Assembly: GCF_945881795.1 (NCBI RefSeq)
Contig: NZ_CAMCVG010000008.1
Coordinates: 1 to 45,967 of the forward strand
Length of the DNA stretch: 45,967 nucleotides
Reading direction: 5' to 3'
From: Rhodoferax sp. OV413
GTDB taxonomy: Bacteria; Pseudomonadota; Gammaproteobacteria; Burkholderiales; Burkholderiaceae_C
Below are positions 7,515 through 17,611 of this stretch, in pieces. The notes under the pieces are model-generated. The model was given only the letters and a program-made list of their open reading frames with translations, was not told the origin of the DNA and searched no databases. Position numbers and translations under genes: made by a program. The stretch's first letter is position 1, and each line of letters opens with the position of its first letter.

Positions 7515-8903
7515 TCAGGGCTTGAACTTCAGCGCCAGCACCTTGTTGGCCACGCACAGGCCCTGCGGTTTGCCGCCCTCGGACGAGAATCGGTAGTGGA
7601 TGCCGCCGTACACGCGTGACATGGCGGCCTCGTCGGCTGCCGCTTGAAAGCTCTTAAAAGTGCGAGGGCCCCAGCCGCGGTCGTTGTGGGTGTTGTCCAC
7701 AAACTCGGTATTCGCACCAAACACCCGGCTGAGCACCGCCTGCGCCGAGCTCGATTGCACCGCATGGCCCGAAGGGTAGTCGGGGAACGGTGGGGTGGGC
7801 AGCAGGGTAGGCGCCCAGTTGCTGTCGATCACCAGCTGGACGTAGGTCACCGGGCGGATCACGCTGAGCGAATACTTGGTGGCCCAGGCCGCCACAAACG
7901 CGTCCGACATGGCGACATTGAGCCGCGCAAAGGTTTCGGCTGCGGTACCCAGGTCGGCCTTTCGGGCCCTCAGCAGGTCGTTGGCGATGTAGGCCCAGTG
8001 GCCGGCCGGCGTGGGTGTCTTTCCGGCATCGTCCGCCCAGTACAGGGCAAACTGGCGCTGTTCCTGGGTGGCTGCTTTAGCGATCTGGTACACCTCCAAG
8101 CCGTCCTTGTAAAAGCCGGATCCCGGATCTTCCGAGTAGGGCGGCGGCGGTGGCGCGGGGCAGTCGGCCGCGGACTTCAGCACGATGGGGCGGTTCTGGC
8201 CCCAGTACGGCAGCAGCGGCGCGGCAAAGGCGGGTGGCGTCGCCGTCCATTTGCCCGTTCCGCTGGGCGGAACATAAATAGCGCGTGAGCGGCGCAACGG
8301 CCCCCAGGCTTCGTGCCCGCCATCGGTACGGGCCCAGGTCATGATGGCCATCGCCATCAGCTTGCCGAAGGTTTCCGACCGGTTGGAGATGTCGGCGGTG
8401 ATGCTGTTGGGATCAAAGTCCTGCGTGTACTTGAGCGGCAGGCTGCGCTCGAGCAGGTCAATGCGGGCCTTGTTGTCGGCACTGGCGGTGGGAAACATCA
8501 TGCGCACCATGGTCGCCATCGACGCATTGGCCACGGTGGGCCAGTGCAGCGGCTCGTCAGGCTGTGCCCACGGCAGGGAGCTCAGGTCGTTGAGCTGGCC
8601 AGCCAAGCTCTGGTAGCCGGGCATGCCGGGCACCACCGACTCATACAGGCTCAACGAAATGTACGCCATGGCGCGCGCCGCCACCGGCGGGCTGAACCCC
8701 GGCGTCTGCTGGATCAGCTGCAAGGTCAGCGCGTACCAGTCGTACACCACACCGGAGCTGTAACCCGACGCCGGCTGGGCTGCCACCACGCCTTCAGGCT
8801 GGGCTGTGGCAGGCAGAGGCGCCGCTGCCATACAAGCAGCTGCGATCAGGGTCATCAGGCCGCGGAACCAACACGGCGTACACGAAAAAAAATGGGTGCT
8901 CAT
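7515..8903 (-). CDS. Vanadium-dependent haloperoxidase / PAP2-like secreted enzyme
   Basis: This is a 462-residue protein of the vanadium haloperoxidase / type-2 acid phosphatase fold, which binds vanadate or phosphate to halogenate or dephosphorylate substrates. A signal peptide ending near ATA/Q at residue 34 predicts export. The anion-binding motif YPSGH (about 376-380) and the later GGIHYRF histidine segment (about 435) are visible. Either enzymatic activity is possible from sequence. I use the ATG at 8903, which has GGAAGG upstream and overlaps the stop of the preceding FG-GAP gene as ATGA; a frame extending further upstream has no such support. The overlap implies tight coupling of the two products. 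Confidence 0.85.
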   Translation of the reverse strand: MSTHFFSCTPCWFRGLMTLIAAACMAAAPLPATAQPEGVVAAQPASGYSSGVVYDWYALTLQLIQQTPGFSPPVAARAMAYISLSLYESVVPGMPGYQSLAGQLNDLSSLPWAQPDEPLHWPTVANASMATMVRMMFPTASADNKARIDLLERSLPLKYTQDFDPNSITADISNRSETFGKLMAMAIMTWARTDGGHEAWGPLRRSRAIYVPPSGTGKWTATPPAFAAPLLPYWGQNRPIVLKSAADCPAPPPPPYSEDPGSGFYKDGLEVYQIAKAATQEQRQFALYWADDAGKTPTPAGHWAYIANDLLRARKADLGTAAETFARLNVAMSDAFVAAWATKYSLSVIRPVTYVQLVIDSNWAPTLLPTPPFPDYPSGHAVQSSSAQAVLSRVFGANTEFVDNTHNDRGWGPRTFKSFQAAADEAAMSRVYGGIHYRFSSEGGKPQGLCVANKVLALKFKP

Positions 8904-10534
8904 GGTGCCTTCCAAGGACTGGTGCCAGCCTCTTTGTTGACGGTGTAAAAGTTGTTGGCCGCAACCGTCTGCCACTCGCCCCATCCGCTGTGCGGCCAAT
9001 GCACACGCAGTCTTACTTCGGTGGCCTGGCCCAGGCCGAAGTGCATCCATCCCAGCTGCCCGCTGGCATGGCCGCCGCCGATGGTGAGCTCTTCGCGGAT
9101 GATCTTGCCCCCCAGGTCCACCTCTACCCAGGCGCCTATGGCGTCACGGTTGCCGCCGGCCTGCTGCAGGCGCAGCTGCAGCCAGCGGCCCATGGGGGCG
9201 GGCCTGGCCGCGGTGCCGGAGCCCACATGGCGCCAGAGCTGGGCCTTGTCCCAGCGGTTGACGACGATCATGTCGAGCAGGCCGTCGCCGTTGAGGTCGG
9301 CCATCATGCCGCCGCGGCCCCGCTTGTAGCTGGCCACATTGGCGAGCTGGCCGGCCTCAAAAAAACGGCCGTCGGTTTGTTGCAGCAGCAGGTTGTTGGG
9401 GTCCAGCGTTGCAAAGTCTGGCATGGTGGAGACATTGCCTTTGACGATAAAGAGGTCCGCCATCCCGTCGTTGTTGGCGTCGGCAAACTGAGCATGCCAA
9501 GCGGTAGAGGGGTGGATATCGCCGCCCACATAGGGCCGATGCGCGGTGATACCGCGTTTGTAGGCTTGGTCGATGAAGCTGGGGCGCGCAGCACCGCTTT
9601 CGAGCTTCTGGAACTTGTTGTCCGCCATGCTGGTGAGGAACACATCGGGGTAGCCGTCGCCGTCCACATCGTGGCTGGCAATACCCATGCCCCAGATTTG
9701 CAGGCGCTTCCAGCCTTCTTCGGTGGTGTACTGCCGGGCCGCCTCACCCGGGGGCACCTTCCAGAGCTGCTCCTGGCCGCCCTGGTAGTACTCGCGGTCG
9801 TTGCTTACGCGCAGCGAGGCCTGGCCACTGCGGTTCCAGTCCGAAAACAGCATGGACAGCGCGCAGTAGCTCGGTTTGAGCAACTCGGGCGCTGCGTATT
9901 TTTTGCCCGATGCGTCAGGCCGCAAGAGCCAGGCCGGGGTGCAGGTACCCCATGGAAAGTCCGGGCGGCTGCGGTCGTAGTAGGTGCCAAAGGCCAGGGT
10001 GGGCATGGTCTGGCCCTTCTCCCAGGTGGCCGAGAACGCGGTGTGCCAGTCGTTGTTGTTGGGAATATTCCAGAGGCTGTTTGCCCGCTCGAACTTGCAG
10101 CCGCCCAGCCCCCTGAACACCTCAATCTCGCCCACCCTAAGCACCACCAAGTCAGCATGGCTGTCGCCATCAATATCAATGGGGTAGGCGCCGGTTGCCA
10201 GCGTCAGCTCCAGCCCGGAGCGCTCCTCTTGCAGCTTGAGTGGGCCGCCGCGGGTGCTCTTGTTGCGGTAAAACTTGGCCTTGTTCTGCCCGCCGGTGAC
10301 GTACAACTCGGGCAGACCATCGTTGTCGCAGTCAAACACGGCCACGCCGCCGCCGACCATGAACTCGTCCTGCCCCTCAAAGCGGCTCTGCAGCCCGGCG
10401 GTGTCGGTTTCTTCCGAAAAACGGGGAACGGGCGGCGTAGGCGCAAGCCGCGCGCTTGGCGCATCCGCTGCATGGAGGGCTTGCACCACCGGTAGCGCGA
10501 GGCCGGCAATGAGCGCCCAGGGAACAACTTTCAT
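8900..10534 (-). CDS. Secreted CRTAC1-type FG-GAP/VCBS repeat protein with ASPIC/UnbV domain
   Basis: This is a 544-residue exported protein. The ATG at 10534 has GGAG six bases upstream; a TTG twelve bases earlier is a weaker choice. After a signal peptide of about 23 residues come repeated calcium-loop segments of the D-x-D/N-x-D-G type (DCDNDGLPE, DIDGDSHAD, DVDGDGYPD, DANNDGMAD, DLNGDGLLD), spread over the protein as in an integrin-like beta-propeller. The last 100 residues (GNRDAIGAWVEVDLGG, TIGGGHASGQ, HFGLG, VRVHWP-like) match the ASPIC/UnbV domain. Binding or structural roles are usual for the family and the ligand is unknown. It sits 17 bp after the Gfo/Idh gene and is coupled to the haloperoxidase gene, so it may be read with the xylose operon. 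Confidence 0.87.
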   Translation of the reverse strand: MKVVPWALIAGLALPVVQALHAADAPSARLAPTPPVPRFSEETDTAGLQSRFEGQDEFMVGGGVAVFDCDNDGLPELYVTGGQNKAKFYRNKSTRGGPLKLQEERSGLELTLATGAYPIDIDGDSHADLVVLRVGEIEVFRGLGGCKFERANSLWNIPNNNDWHTAFSATWEKGQTMPTLAFGTYYDRSRPDFPWGTCTPAWLLRPDASGKKYAAPELLKPSYCALSMLFSDWNRSGQASLRVSNDREYYQGGQEQLWKVPPGEAARQYTTEEGWKRLQIWGMGIASHDVDGDGYPDVFLTSMADNKFQKLESGAARPSFIDQAYKRGITAHRPYVGGDIHPSTAWHAQFADANNDGMADLFIVKGNVSTMPDFATLDPNNLLLQQTDGRFFEAGQLANVASYKRGRGGMMADLNGDGLLDMIVVNRWDKAQLWRHVGSGTAARPAPMGRWLQLRLQQAGGNRDAIGAWVEVDLGGKIIREELTIGGGHASGQLGWMHFGLGQATEVRLRVHWPHSGWGEWQTVAANNFYTVNKEAGTSPWKAP

Positions 10535-10551
10535 CTGCAACTCCAAGTTCC

Positions 10552-11550
10552 TTAAATGGTGACCCAGGCCCCGGTTTTCTCGGACTCAAACAGGGCGTCA
10601 ATCACCCGCATATTGCGGATGGCGTCCTCCACACCATAAGGCAGGCTGATCTCGCCGCGCACCACGCGCGAAAACACATCGCCCTGCAGGGTGTACTGGT
10701 TGCAGGCCCCAATGGTCTCTGTGGTGGTGGACTGGCCGTCAAGGTGCGAGCCATCGTCGCTGTATACCTCGCAAGACCCGCCCAGCGGAGCGTTGAAAGG
10801 GATCTGGATTTCGATGCGCTTCTTGGTGCCGCACACCTGCACCCGCTGGTAGGGCACGGATTGGGTGGACACGGTGAAGTCCAACCGGCGGCCCTCGCCA
10901 AAGTCCACCAGCGCGCTGACCATGCGGTCGGTCTTGAAATCGGGGTCGCGGTCCACCAGCGCAATCACCCGCTTGGGCTCTGCGCCAAACAAAAAACGGC
11001 CGGTCACGATGGGGTAGCAGCCGATGTCATACAGCGCACCGCCGCCCATGTCGGCCTGGTTGCGGATGTTGTCCGGGTCGCGGTTGAAGTAAGAAAAATA
11101 CGTCTGCACCGCACGCAGGTCGCCCAGTTCGCCGCGCTGCACTCGCTCGCGCACCGCAATCCACTGCGGGTGAAACCTCACCATAAAGGCTTCCATGATG
11201 TGCACCTGGCCGGCGACTTCGCGCAACTCTGCGGCCTGTGTGGCGGTCAGCGCCACCGGCTTTTCGCACAGCACATGCTTGCCGGCGCGGGCCGCAGCCA
11301 GGGTGAGTGGCACATGCTGGTCGTTGGGCAGTGGGTTGTAGATGGCCTCGATCTCGGGGTCGGCGAGCAGCGCTTCGTAGCTGCCATAGGCTTTGGGAAT
11401 GCCCAGCTTGTCGGCCCAGGCGCGGCCTTTTTCGAGGTTGCGTGAGGCGATCGCCCGAATCTCACAGTGCTCGCCTTTTTGCATGGCGGGGATGACTTTT
11501 TCCCAGCCGATCTTGGCGGTGCTGAGCACGCCCCAAACAACTTTTTTCAT
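10552..11550 (-). CDS. Gfo/Idh/MocA family oxidoreductase, last gene of the xylose cluster
   Basis: This is a 332-residue NAD(P)-dependent sugar oxidoreductase. The Rossmann segment VVWGVLSTAKIG is at the N-terminus, and the EKPVAL motif with the conserved catalytic Lys is at about residues 95-100, followed by the C-terminal beta-sheet domain (GALYDIGCYPI near 175-185). Its place 11 bp after xylA suggests it acts on a pentose, for example as an NADP-dependent xylose dehydrogenase or anhydrosugar reductase. The family's substrate cannot be read from sequence. AAGG lies upstream of the ATG. If it oxidises xylose, the cluster would encode both an isomerase route and an oxidative entry. Confidence 0.85.
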   Translation of the reverse strand: MKKVVWGVLSTAKIGWEKVIPAMQKGEHCEIRAIASRNLEKGRAWADKLGIPKAYGSYEALLADPEIEAIYNPLPNDQHVPLTLAAARAGKHVLCEKPVALTATQAAELREVAGQVHIMEAFMVRFHPQWIAVRERVQRGELGDLRAVQTYFSYFNRDPDNIRNQADMGGGALYDIGCYPIVTGRFLFGAEPKRVIALVDRDPDFKTDRMVSALVDFGEGRRLDFTVSTQSVPYQRVQVCGTKKRIEIQIPFNAPLGGSCEVYSDDGSHLDGQSTTTETIGACNQYTLQGDVFSRVVRGEISLPYGVEDAIRNMRVIDALFESEKTGAWVTI

Positions 11551-11561
11551 AGGTACCTTGC

Positions 11562-12878
11562 TCAGATGAAGGAGTTCAACAAGTTCTCGAGGTGTTCCTG
11601 GCGGCCCGATACCGGCTTGATGTCGGTGTTACGCGCCAGCACGTGTTGGGCCACCTCATCGAGCGACAGCCTGCCGCCCAGTACCTCTTTGCCAAAGCCG
11701 CTGTTCCAGCCGGCATAGCGGTCTTCGGTGTGTTTGGCAAAGCGGCCGTCTTGGATCATGGCTTCTGCAATCAGGAGCGCGCGGGCTGTCACGTCCATGC
11801 CGCCAATGTGGCCGTAAAACATGTCTTCGGGGTCGATGGACTGGCGTCGCACTTTGCTGTCGAAGTTGACGCCACCGGTGGTGAAGCCGCCACCCTTGAC
11901 GATGAGGTACATGGCCAGGGCGGTCTCGGGAATGCTGTTGGGGAACTGGTCGGTGTCCCACTGGCACTGCATGTCGCCACGGTTCATGTCAATGGAGCCG
12001 AAGATGCCCAAATCCACGGCGCTGGCGATTTCGTGCTCGAAACTGTGGCCGGCCAAGGTGGCGTGGTTGGCCTCGATGTTGACCTTGATTTCCTTGTCCA
12101 GGCCGTGCTTAAGCAGGAAGCCGTGCACGGTGGCTACATCAAAGTCGTACTGGTGCTTGGAGGGCTCGCGCGGCTTGGGCTCGAGCAGGATGGTGCCTTG
12201 GAAGCCGATCTTGTGTTTGTGGTCCACTACCATGTGCAGGAAGCGACCCATCTGGTCGAGCTCGTGGCCCATTTTGGTGTTGAGCAGGGTCTCGTAGCCT
12301 TCGCGGCCACCCCACAGCACGTAGTTGGCGCCGCCGAGTTGGAGGGTGGCGTCCATGGCTTCTTTGACCTGCAGGGCGCCCATCGCAAAAATTTCGGGAT
12401 CGGGGTTGGTTGCTGCGCCACCCATGTAGCGGCGGTGGTTGAACAGGTTGGCGGTTCCCCACAGCAGCTTCATGCCGGTCTCTTGTTGCTTGGCGGCCAG
12501 ATAGTCCACCATCGCGTGCAGGTTGGACACACTCTCGCGCGGGGTGGCGCCTTCGGGGGCGACGTCGCGGTCGTGAAAGCAATAAAAAGGCGCGCCCAAT
12601 TTGCTGAAAAACTCAAACGCCACATCGGCCTTGGCCTTGGCTGCCGCCATCGGGTCGGCAATGCGCTGCCAGGGGCGCTCGAAGGTGCCGTCGTAGCCGA
12701 AGGGGTCAAACCCGTTCCAGCAGAAGCTGTGCCAGTAGCAGACCGCAAAGCGCAGATGGTCCTCCATGCGCTTGCCCAGCACCAGCCGGTCTTTGTCGTA
12801 CCACTTGAAGGCCAGCGGGTTCTGGGACTGGGGCCCCTCAAAGGCAATGGGCGCGATGGCGTGAAAGTAGATGCTCAT
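11562..12878 (-). CDS. xylA: Xylose isomerase
   Basis: This is a 438-residue TIM-barrel isomerase converting D-xylose to D-xylulose with two divalent metals. The active-site stretch [10 protein letters not shown] is at residues 101-110 (His102, Asp105), and metal-site sequences such as [17 protein letters not shown] are intact. The length marks the longer class II form, like the E. coli enzyme of 440 residues. GAGGA lies nine bases before the ATG. It is 24 bp after the xylB stop and 11 bp before the Gfo/Idh gene. Confidence 0.97.
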   Translation of the reverse strand: MSIYFHAIAPIAFEGPQSQNPLAFKWYDKDRLVLGKRMEDHLRFAVCYWHSFCWNGFDPFGYDGTFERPWQRIADPMAAAKAKADVAFEFFSKLGAPFYCFHDRDVAPEGATPRESVSNLHAMVDYLAAKQQETGMKLLWGTANLFNHRRYMGGAATNPDPEIFAMGALQVKEAMDATLQLGGANYVLWGGREGYETLLNTKMGHELDQMGRFLHMVVDHKHKIGFQGTILLEPKPREPSKHQYDFDVATVHGFLLKHGLDKEIKVNIEANHATLAGHSFEHEIASAVDLGIFGSIDMNRGDMQCQWDTDQFPNSIPETALAMYLIVKGGGFTTGGVNFDSKVRRQSIDPEDMFYGHIGGMDVTARALLIAEAMIQDGRFAKHTEDRYAGWNSGFGKEVLGGRLSLDEVAQHVLARNTDIKPVSGRQEHLENLLNSFI

Positions 12879-12902
12879 GGGTCAAATCCTCGGGTTGGTC
12901 AA

Positions 12903-14363
12903 TCAGTGAATGTTTTTCAGGGCGTGGTACAGGGCGCGGAAGCGGGCGTAGCGCGGGGCGAGCAGGGCCTGCTCTGCGGGGTCGGGTCGGTACAGGGCGT
13001 GGGTGGCGGGGGGGATGCACACCTGCGCCTCAGTGCCCCCGGTGGCCAGCCACGCCAAGCGCGCAGCACCCAGCGCGCCGCCGGCCGTGGACTCGGCATG
13101 CGTCACGATTTCAATGCCCAGCGAAGACGCCAGCTGCTGCGCCCAGAAGGCACTGCGCGCGCCGCCGCCCACCAGCGACAGGCGCTGAATGGTGCAGCCC
13201 GCCTCATGGAGCGCTTTCAGCCCGTCGGTCAGGCCGAAGCTCACGCCTTCGATGACGGCATAGGCCAGCGCGGCCGGGTCGGTGCTGCCGCTCAGGCCGT
13301 GAAAGCTGCCGCGAATGTGGGCGTCGTTGTGGGGCGTGCGCTCGCCGCTCAGGTAGGGCAGGAACAGCGGCGCCTGTGCTTGTTGCGTGCGGCTCAGGCT
13401 GCTGGCCAATGCTTCGAGCGCGCCGGCAGACGCCAGGCCCAAGGCGCCAGCCGCCCACTGCAGGCAGCTCGCGGCAGACAGCATCACGCTCATCTGATGC
13501 CAGCGTCCCGGTATGGCGTGGCAGAAGGCGTGGGTAGCGCTGGCCGCGTTGGGCTGGTAACTGGGCGTCACCACAAACAGAACGCCGCTGGTGCCTAAGG
13601 ACAAAAAACCTTGCCCGGCCTCTACCGAGCCCATGCCGATAGCGCTGGCCGCGTTGTCGCCCCCGCCGCCTGCCACCACGATGCCGGGGCGCAATCCCAA
13701 AACCGCTGCAGCACCCGCGCTCAACAGCCCACCCTCGGCGCTGCCTTCAATCAGGCGCGGCATGTGCGATTCGTTCAGTCCGGTCAAAGCAAGCAGTTCG
13801 GGAGACCAGGCGCGGCGCGCCACATCGAGCCACATGGTGCCGCTCGCATCGGACAGGTCGGTCACGCATTCGCCGGTCAGCATCAGGCGCACATAGTCTT
13901 TGGGCAGGAGCACCTTGTAAACCTTGGCAAACACATCCGGCTCGTGGGTGGCCAGCCAGCGCAGCTTGGGCGCGGTAAAGCCGGGCATGGCCAGGCTGCC
14001 GGCGAGATGGGGCAGGGCGGGCAGCGCGTCCATCATCTCGGTGCACTCCGCGGCGCTGCGCACGTCGTTCCACAACATCGCGGGCCGCAACACGGCGAGG
14101 TCTTTGTCGAGCAGCACCGCACCGTGCATTTGGCCCGAGAGGCCGATGGCCGATACCTCAGCAAAGGCTTCGGGGTGGCGCGCGCGCAAGGTTGCCAGGG
14201 CCGCTTGCGTGCCGGCCCACCAGCTGGAGGGCGCTTGCTCGCTATGACCCGGGGCGGGGAGGGAGACTTCCAGCGGGCTGCCCGCCACACCAACGACCTC
14301 ATGCGCGTCGTTGAGCAAGAGCGCCTTTACTTCGGAGGTGCCGATATCAATGCCTAAGAACAT
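12903..14363 (-). CDS. xylB: Xylulokinase
   Basis: This is a 486-residue FGGY-family kinase that phosphorylates D-xylulose to D-xylulose 5-phosphate for the pentose phosphate pathway. The N-terminal phosphate loop DIGTSEVK (residues 6-13) and the xylulokinase marker GQMHG (77-81) are present, with GGGGDNAASAIG (catalytic Asp about 236) and the SLGTSGV ATP-domain motif. Length agrees with E. coli XylB (484). It follows the ROK regulator by 8 bp and precedes xylA. The ribosome binding site is weak, consistent with coupling to the upstream gene. Confidence 0.96.
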   Translation of the reverse strand: MFLGIDIGTSEVKALLLNDAHEVVGVAGSPLEVSLPAPGHSEQAPSSWWAGTQAALATLRARHPEAFAEVSAIGLSGQMHGAVLLDKDLAVLRPAMLWNDVRSAAECTEMMDALPALPHLAGSLAMPGFTAPKLRWLATHEPDVFAKVYKVLLPKDYVRLMLTGECVTDLSDASGTMWLDVARRAWSPELLALTGLNESHMPRLIEGSAEGGLLSAGAAAVLGLRPGIVVAGGGGDNAASAIGMGSVEAGQGFLSLGTSGVLFVVTPSYQPNAASATHAFCHAIPGRWHQMSVMLSAASCLQWAAGALGLASAGALEALASSLSRTQQAQAPLFLPYLSGERTPHNDAHIRGSFHGLSGSTDPAALAYAVIEGVSFGLTDGLKALHEAGCTIQRLSLVGGGARSAFWAQQLASSLGIEIVTHAESTAGGALGAARLAWLATGGTEAQVCIPPATHALYRPDPAEQALLAPRYARFRALYHALKNIH

Positions 14364-14371
14364 GGGTGCTT

Positions 14372-15523
14372 TCAGGGGTTGGCCGGCGCGTTTGCGCCGG
14401 AGTCAATGCTCGCGCCCAGGAGCATGGGGCGAAGGAAGCGGTGCAGCACCAGGGCGGCCGCGCCCACCGCGGCGGCCTGCAAGCCGTAGCGCGCCGGGCG
14501 TACCTGCGGTGCCGGCAGGCCCGCACCCTTTGCATAGGCCACGAGCGTCTGGCGCGCAGTTTCTACGAGCGAGGGGTTATTCACACACGACCGTCCGCCC
14601 AGCACCAGCACGCGGGGGTTGAACATGGCGTCCAGGTTTTGGATGAGCACGCCCAAGTACTGCCCGGCAGCCTGCATATCGGCCTTCCTGCGCAAAAAGC
14701 GTGACCCGATGAAGGTCTCAGCACAGCCCTTTCGCCCGCAGGAGCACAGCGGTCCGTTGATTTGCAAAATCGTATGACCGATTTCGCCAGCCGTGCCGAC
14801 CGAGCCGGTGAACAGCCGGTCGTTGAGCACAATGCCGGCCCCTACGCCCACATCGCAGTTGATGAAGATGAGCGGGTCCTCTCCGTCTTTGGAGCCGAAC
14901 TCGTATTCGCTCAGGGCGGCGGCATCGGCGTCGTTTTGCAAGTGGATCTGCGTAGCCGGAACGCCCGCTACCCGGAAGGCTTCTGCAATCAGGGGCAAGA
15001 AAGCAACGTCGCGCCATTCCAAATTAGGGGCCAGACGCACGAGGCCGGTGTCGTCATTGATGGCGCCGGGCAGGCACACGCCCACGCCAGATAGCAGCAG
15101 TCCTTGGGTCTCCAATTGCCCGCACAGCTTTTGCACCATGCCGGCCACCTGGGTGCATACACGCTGCGGCTGCCGGTCTATCAGCGGTGCCTCGGTCTGG
15201 GACAAGATATTGCCCTGAATCGTCACGCACACCAGGCGCAGGCATTCCACCGCAACTTCAATACCAATGAGCACGCGCGTGCTGCTGTCGACATGCAGCG
15301 GCGTCGAAGGCCGGCCCATTCCCTCGGCGGCCACGGTCGAGTCCGCCTCCACCAGCCAGCGTTCGTCGATGAGCTCCCGCACCAGGCCGCTCACGGTGGA
15401 TTTGGTCAGCCCGCTCATGCTGGCCAACCGGGCACGCGAGAGCCCGGGGCTGACCAGCATTAAGCGCAGCAGGACGCTGCGGTTGATGCGCTTGAGTAGC
15501 TGCAAATCGCCCGTCGTTTTCAT
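14372..15523 (-). CDS. ROK family transcriptional regulator of the xylose operon (XylR/NagC-type)
   Basis: This is a 383-residue repressor-type protein: an N-terminal winged helix-turn-helix (about residues 14-65, SRARLASMSGLTKSTVS as the recognition part) fused to a ROK sugar-binding domain. The ROK zinc motif CSCGRKGCAE near residues 258-267 is complete, unlike in the kinase at 6496. The ATP-binding DxGxTK of true kinases is lost, as expected for a regulator. Xylose or a derivative is the likely inducer by analogy with the Firmicute XylR and its position in the operon. It lies between xylG and xylB, so it is predicted to regulate its own transcript. Candidate operators are the dyads upstream of xylF. 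Confidence 0.88.
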   Translation of the reverse strand: MKTTGDLQLLKRINRSVLLRLMLVSPGLSRARLASMSGLTKSTVSGLVRELIDERWLVEADSTVAAEGMGRPSTPLHVDSSTRVLIGIEVAVECLRLVCVTIQGNILSQTEAPLIDRQPQRVCTQVAGMVQKLCGQLETQGLLLSGVGVCLPGAINDDTGLVRLAPNLEWRDVAFLPLIAEAFRVAGVPATQIHLQNDADAAALSEYEFGSKDGEDPLIFINCDVGVGAGIVLNDRLFTGSVGTAGEIGHTILQINGPLCSCGRKGCAETFIGSRFLRRKADMQAAGQYLGVLIQNLDAMFNPRVLVLGGRSCVNNPSLVETARQTLVAYAKGAGLPAPQVRPARYGLQAAAVGAAALVLHRFLRPMLLGASIDSGANAPANP

Positions 15524-15564
15524 GGCATCCGCCGTTGAGGTAAGGGGACCAAGAGGGGCGCGAA

Positions 15565-16380
15565 TCAGCGCGGGCTGCGCGCGGTCTCGGGCTTTCCGTC
15601 GGGTTTTTTGCCCAGAATAATCATGCCCAGCACCTCATCTTCGGTGACGTCACCGGTGCGGTAGGTGCCAACTACCTTGCCGTTTTTCATCACCGCCAGC
15701 CGGTCGCTCAGTGCAAACACATCGTGCATATCGTGGCTGATCAGGAAGATGCCTACGCCTTCGGCCTTGAGTTGCTCAATGAGCTTGGCCACCATCGCGG
15801 TTTCCTCGGGGCCGAGCGCCGCGGTGGGCTCGTCCATGATGAGAATCTGGGCATTGAAATAAATGGCGCGCGAAATCGCCACTACCTGCCGCTGTCCGCC
15901 CGAGAGGCGTCGAACGGGGGTGTGGTAGTTCTTGAAGTTCTTGTTCAGGCGCTGAAACACCTTGCGCGCGTCCGCATCCATGCGGTGGTCGTCCAGCGTT
16001 TTCCAGGCGGTGAGCAGCTCGCGCCCGAGAAACAGGTTGGCCACCGAATCCAGGTTATCGGCCAAAGCCAGGGTCTGGTAAATCGACTCGATGCCCGCGG
16101 CTTGCGCGTCTGCCGGGGTGCGGATGTTGGCCTTGGCTCCGTTGATGATGACCTCTCCGCTGTCAATCGGGTAGGCGCCCGCGAGCATTTTCATCAGGGT
16201 GGATTTGCCGGCCCCGTTATGGCCCAGCACTGCAACCACTTCGCCCGGATAGAGGTTGATGCTGACGTTTTCTACGGCATGCACGCCACCAAAAGACTTG
16301 TTGATATTGCGCATTTCCACCAGGCATTTGCTGGGGTCCAGCGCGGATTTGCTTTTCGGGGCTTCCATGTTGGCGCTCAC
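15565..16380 (-). CDS. xylG: Xylose ABC transporter ATP-binding protein, single-domain form
   Basis: This is an ATPase of the sugar ABC importer, 271 residues from the chosen GTG at 16380, which overlaps the permease stop as GTGA and has GGAG eight bases upstream. An ATG at 16368 is the alternative. Walker [10 protein letters not shown], the signature LSGGQRQ, Walker [13 protein letters not shown] and the switch histidine in ISHDMHD are intact. It has one nucleotide-binding domain, whereas E. coli XylG and RbsA carry two in about 500 residues. Such short ATPases are known from FrcA-type rhizobial systems; two copies would then dimerise on the XylH dimer. The Q-loop region reads [10 protein letters not shown]. 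Confidence 0.93.
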   Translation of the reverse strand: MSANMEAPKSKSALDPSKCLVEMRNINKSFGGVHAVENVSINLYPGEVVAVLGHNGAGKSTLMKMLAGAYPIDSGEVIINGAKANIRTPADAQAAGIESIYQTLALADNLDSVANLFLGRELLTAWKTLDDHRMDADARKVFQRLNKNFKNYHTPVRRLSGGQRQVVAISRAIYFNAQILIMDEPTAALGPEETAMVAKLIEQLKAEGVGIFLISHDMHDVFALSDRLAVMKNGKVVGTYRTGDVTEDEVLGMIILGKKPDGKPETARSPR

Positions 16381-17567
16381 AGTACATCTCCAGTCCATTT
16401 GCGGTAGGCCACATCGAACACCACTGCGGCAATCAGCACCTGGCCGATGATGACGTAGCGTGTACCGATAGACACATCCAGCAGCAGCATGCCGCTGTCA
16501 ATGCACTGCATGATCAAGGCGCCTAAAACCGAGCCCAGAATCGTGCCGCTGCCGCCTGCGAGGGCGGTGCCGCCAATCACGGTCGCGGCAATCACCAGCA
16601 GCTCCTGGTTGTTGCCCAACGAGTTGGTACCGGCATTGAGGCGGGAGATCGCCACGATCGCCGCAATGGTGGTGAGGACGGCCAGCAACACAAACAGCAT
16701 CATGGTGACGCGCTTGACCGGAATACCGACCAGAGCGGCTGCGTCAGGGTTGCCGCCCATGGCGAATACATAGCGGCCAAAACGGGTGCGGTGCACGATA
16801 AAGGCCATGAGCAACGCCACCGCGCCCCAGATGAGCACAGGAATGGGGATCCCTTGCGCGTCGTCTTTGCCGGGAATTTGGTAGGCGTTCATGACGGCGA
16901 CAAAGCCCAGCACGAGAACGATGGGAATCATTGCCAGCAACAGATCCAAACCCAGTGAATTGGTCGGCACGTCATAGCGCTGCTTGGAGCGGCGTTTGGC
17001 GAACATGGACAACACAATACACAGAGAAATCAGGCCGCCCACAACCCAGCTGGCAGAGGTGCCGATGCCGCCATTGAAGCCACCGCCCAGAGTCAGGAAA
17101 AAGGGGTCGGACAGGGGCTGCGTCTTGCCGTCCGCCACCAGATAGGCTGCGCCGCGGAAGGACATTAACCCGCCCAGGGTGACAACAAAGGAGGGCACGC
17201 CGACATAGGCCGTCAAAGCGCCCTGGTACATGGCCACCAGAATGGACGCGGCAAGACCTGCGAGGCAGGCGCTGGGCCAGGACCAGTCAAGGGTGTACAT
17301 CAAAAACGCAATCAACACACCCACAAACCCCATCACCGAACCGACAGAGAGGTCGATGTGGCGGGCCACAATAATGAGCACCATGACGGTCGCCAGAATG
17401 CCGACCACCGCCGTTTGTTGCGCGATGTTGTAGAGGTTCTCGGCAGAGAAAAATATGCCTTCGGACAGGACATTAAAAACAACGGTGGTGAGCACCAACA
17501 CTGCGGTCATCAGCACCATGCGCCAATCGATGGCCGAATGCTTCAAGTTTTTTAAGGCTTGATTCAT
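16377..17567 (-). CDS. xylH: Xylose ABC transporter permease
   Basis: This is a 396-residue inner-membrane permease of the ribose/xylose class (E. coli XylH 393). It contains about ten hydrophobic segments starting near residue 17. The [10 protein letters not shown] motif near 70-80 and the EAA-like loop before GIPVKRV near 280 are typical of the RbsC/XylH family. GGGGAA precedes the ATG. It follows xylF after a 107-bp gap that holds a strong hairpin, and overlaps xylG, so permease and ATPase are translated together while the binding protein can be made in excess. Confidence 0.95.
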   Translation of the reverse strand: MNQALKNLKHSAIDWRMVLMTAVLVLTTVVFNVLSEGIFFSAENLYNIAQQTAVVGILATVMVLIIVARHIDLSVGSVMGFVGVLIAFLMYTLDWSWPSACLAGLAASILVAMYQGALTAYVGVPSFVVTLGGLMSFRGAAYLVADGKTQPLSDPFFLTLGGGFNGGIGTSASWVVGGLISLCIVLSMFAKRRSKQRYDVPTNSLGLDLLLAMIPIVLVLGFVAVMNAYQIPGKDDAQGIPIPVLIWGAVALLMAFIVHRTRFGRYVFAMGGNPDAAALVGIPVKRVTMMLFVLLAVLTTIAAIVAISRLNAGTNSLGNNQELLVIAATVIGGTALAGGSGTILGSVLGALIMQCIDSGMLLLDVSIGTRYVIIGQVLIAAVVFDVAYRKWTGDVL

Positions 17568-17611
17568 TGACTTCCCCTAAACGAAACCGGAAAAACGGAG
17601 TTTCAAAACGA

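Noticed and set aside
11592..13598. Long plus-strand open frame opposite xylA and xylB (over 660 codons)
   Set aside because: It is the antisense of two clear genes in GC-rich DNA, with no recognisable domain.
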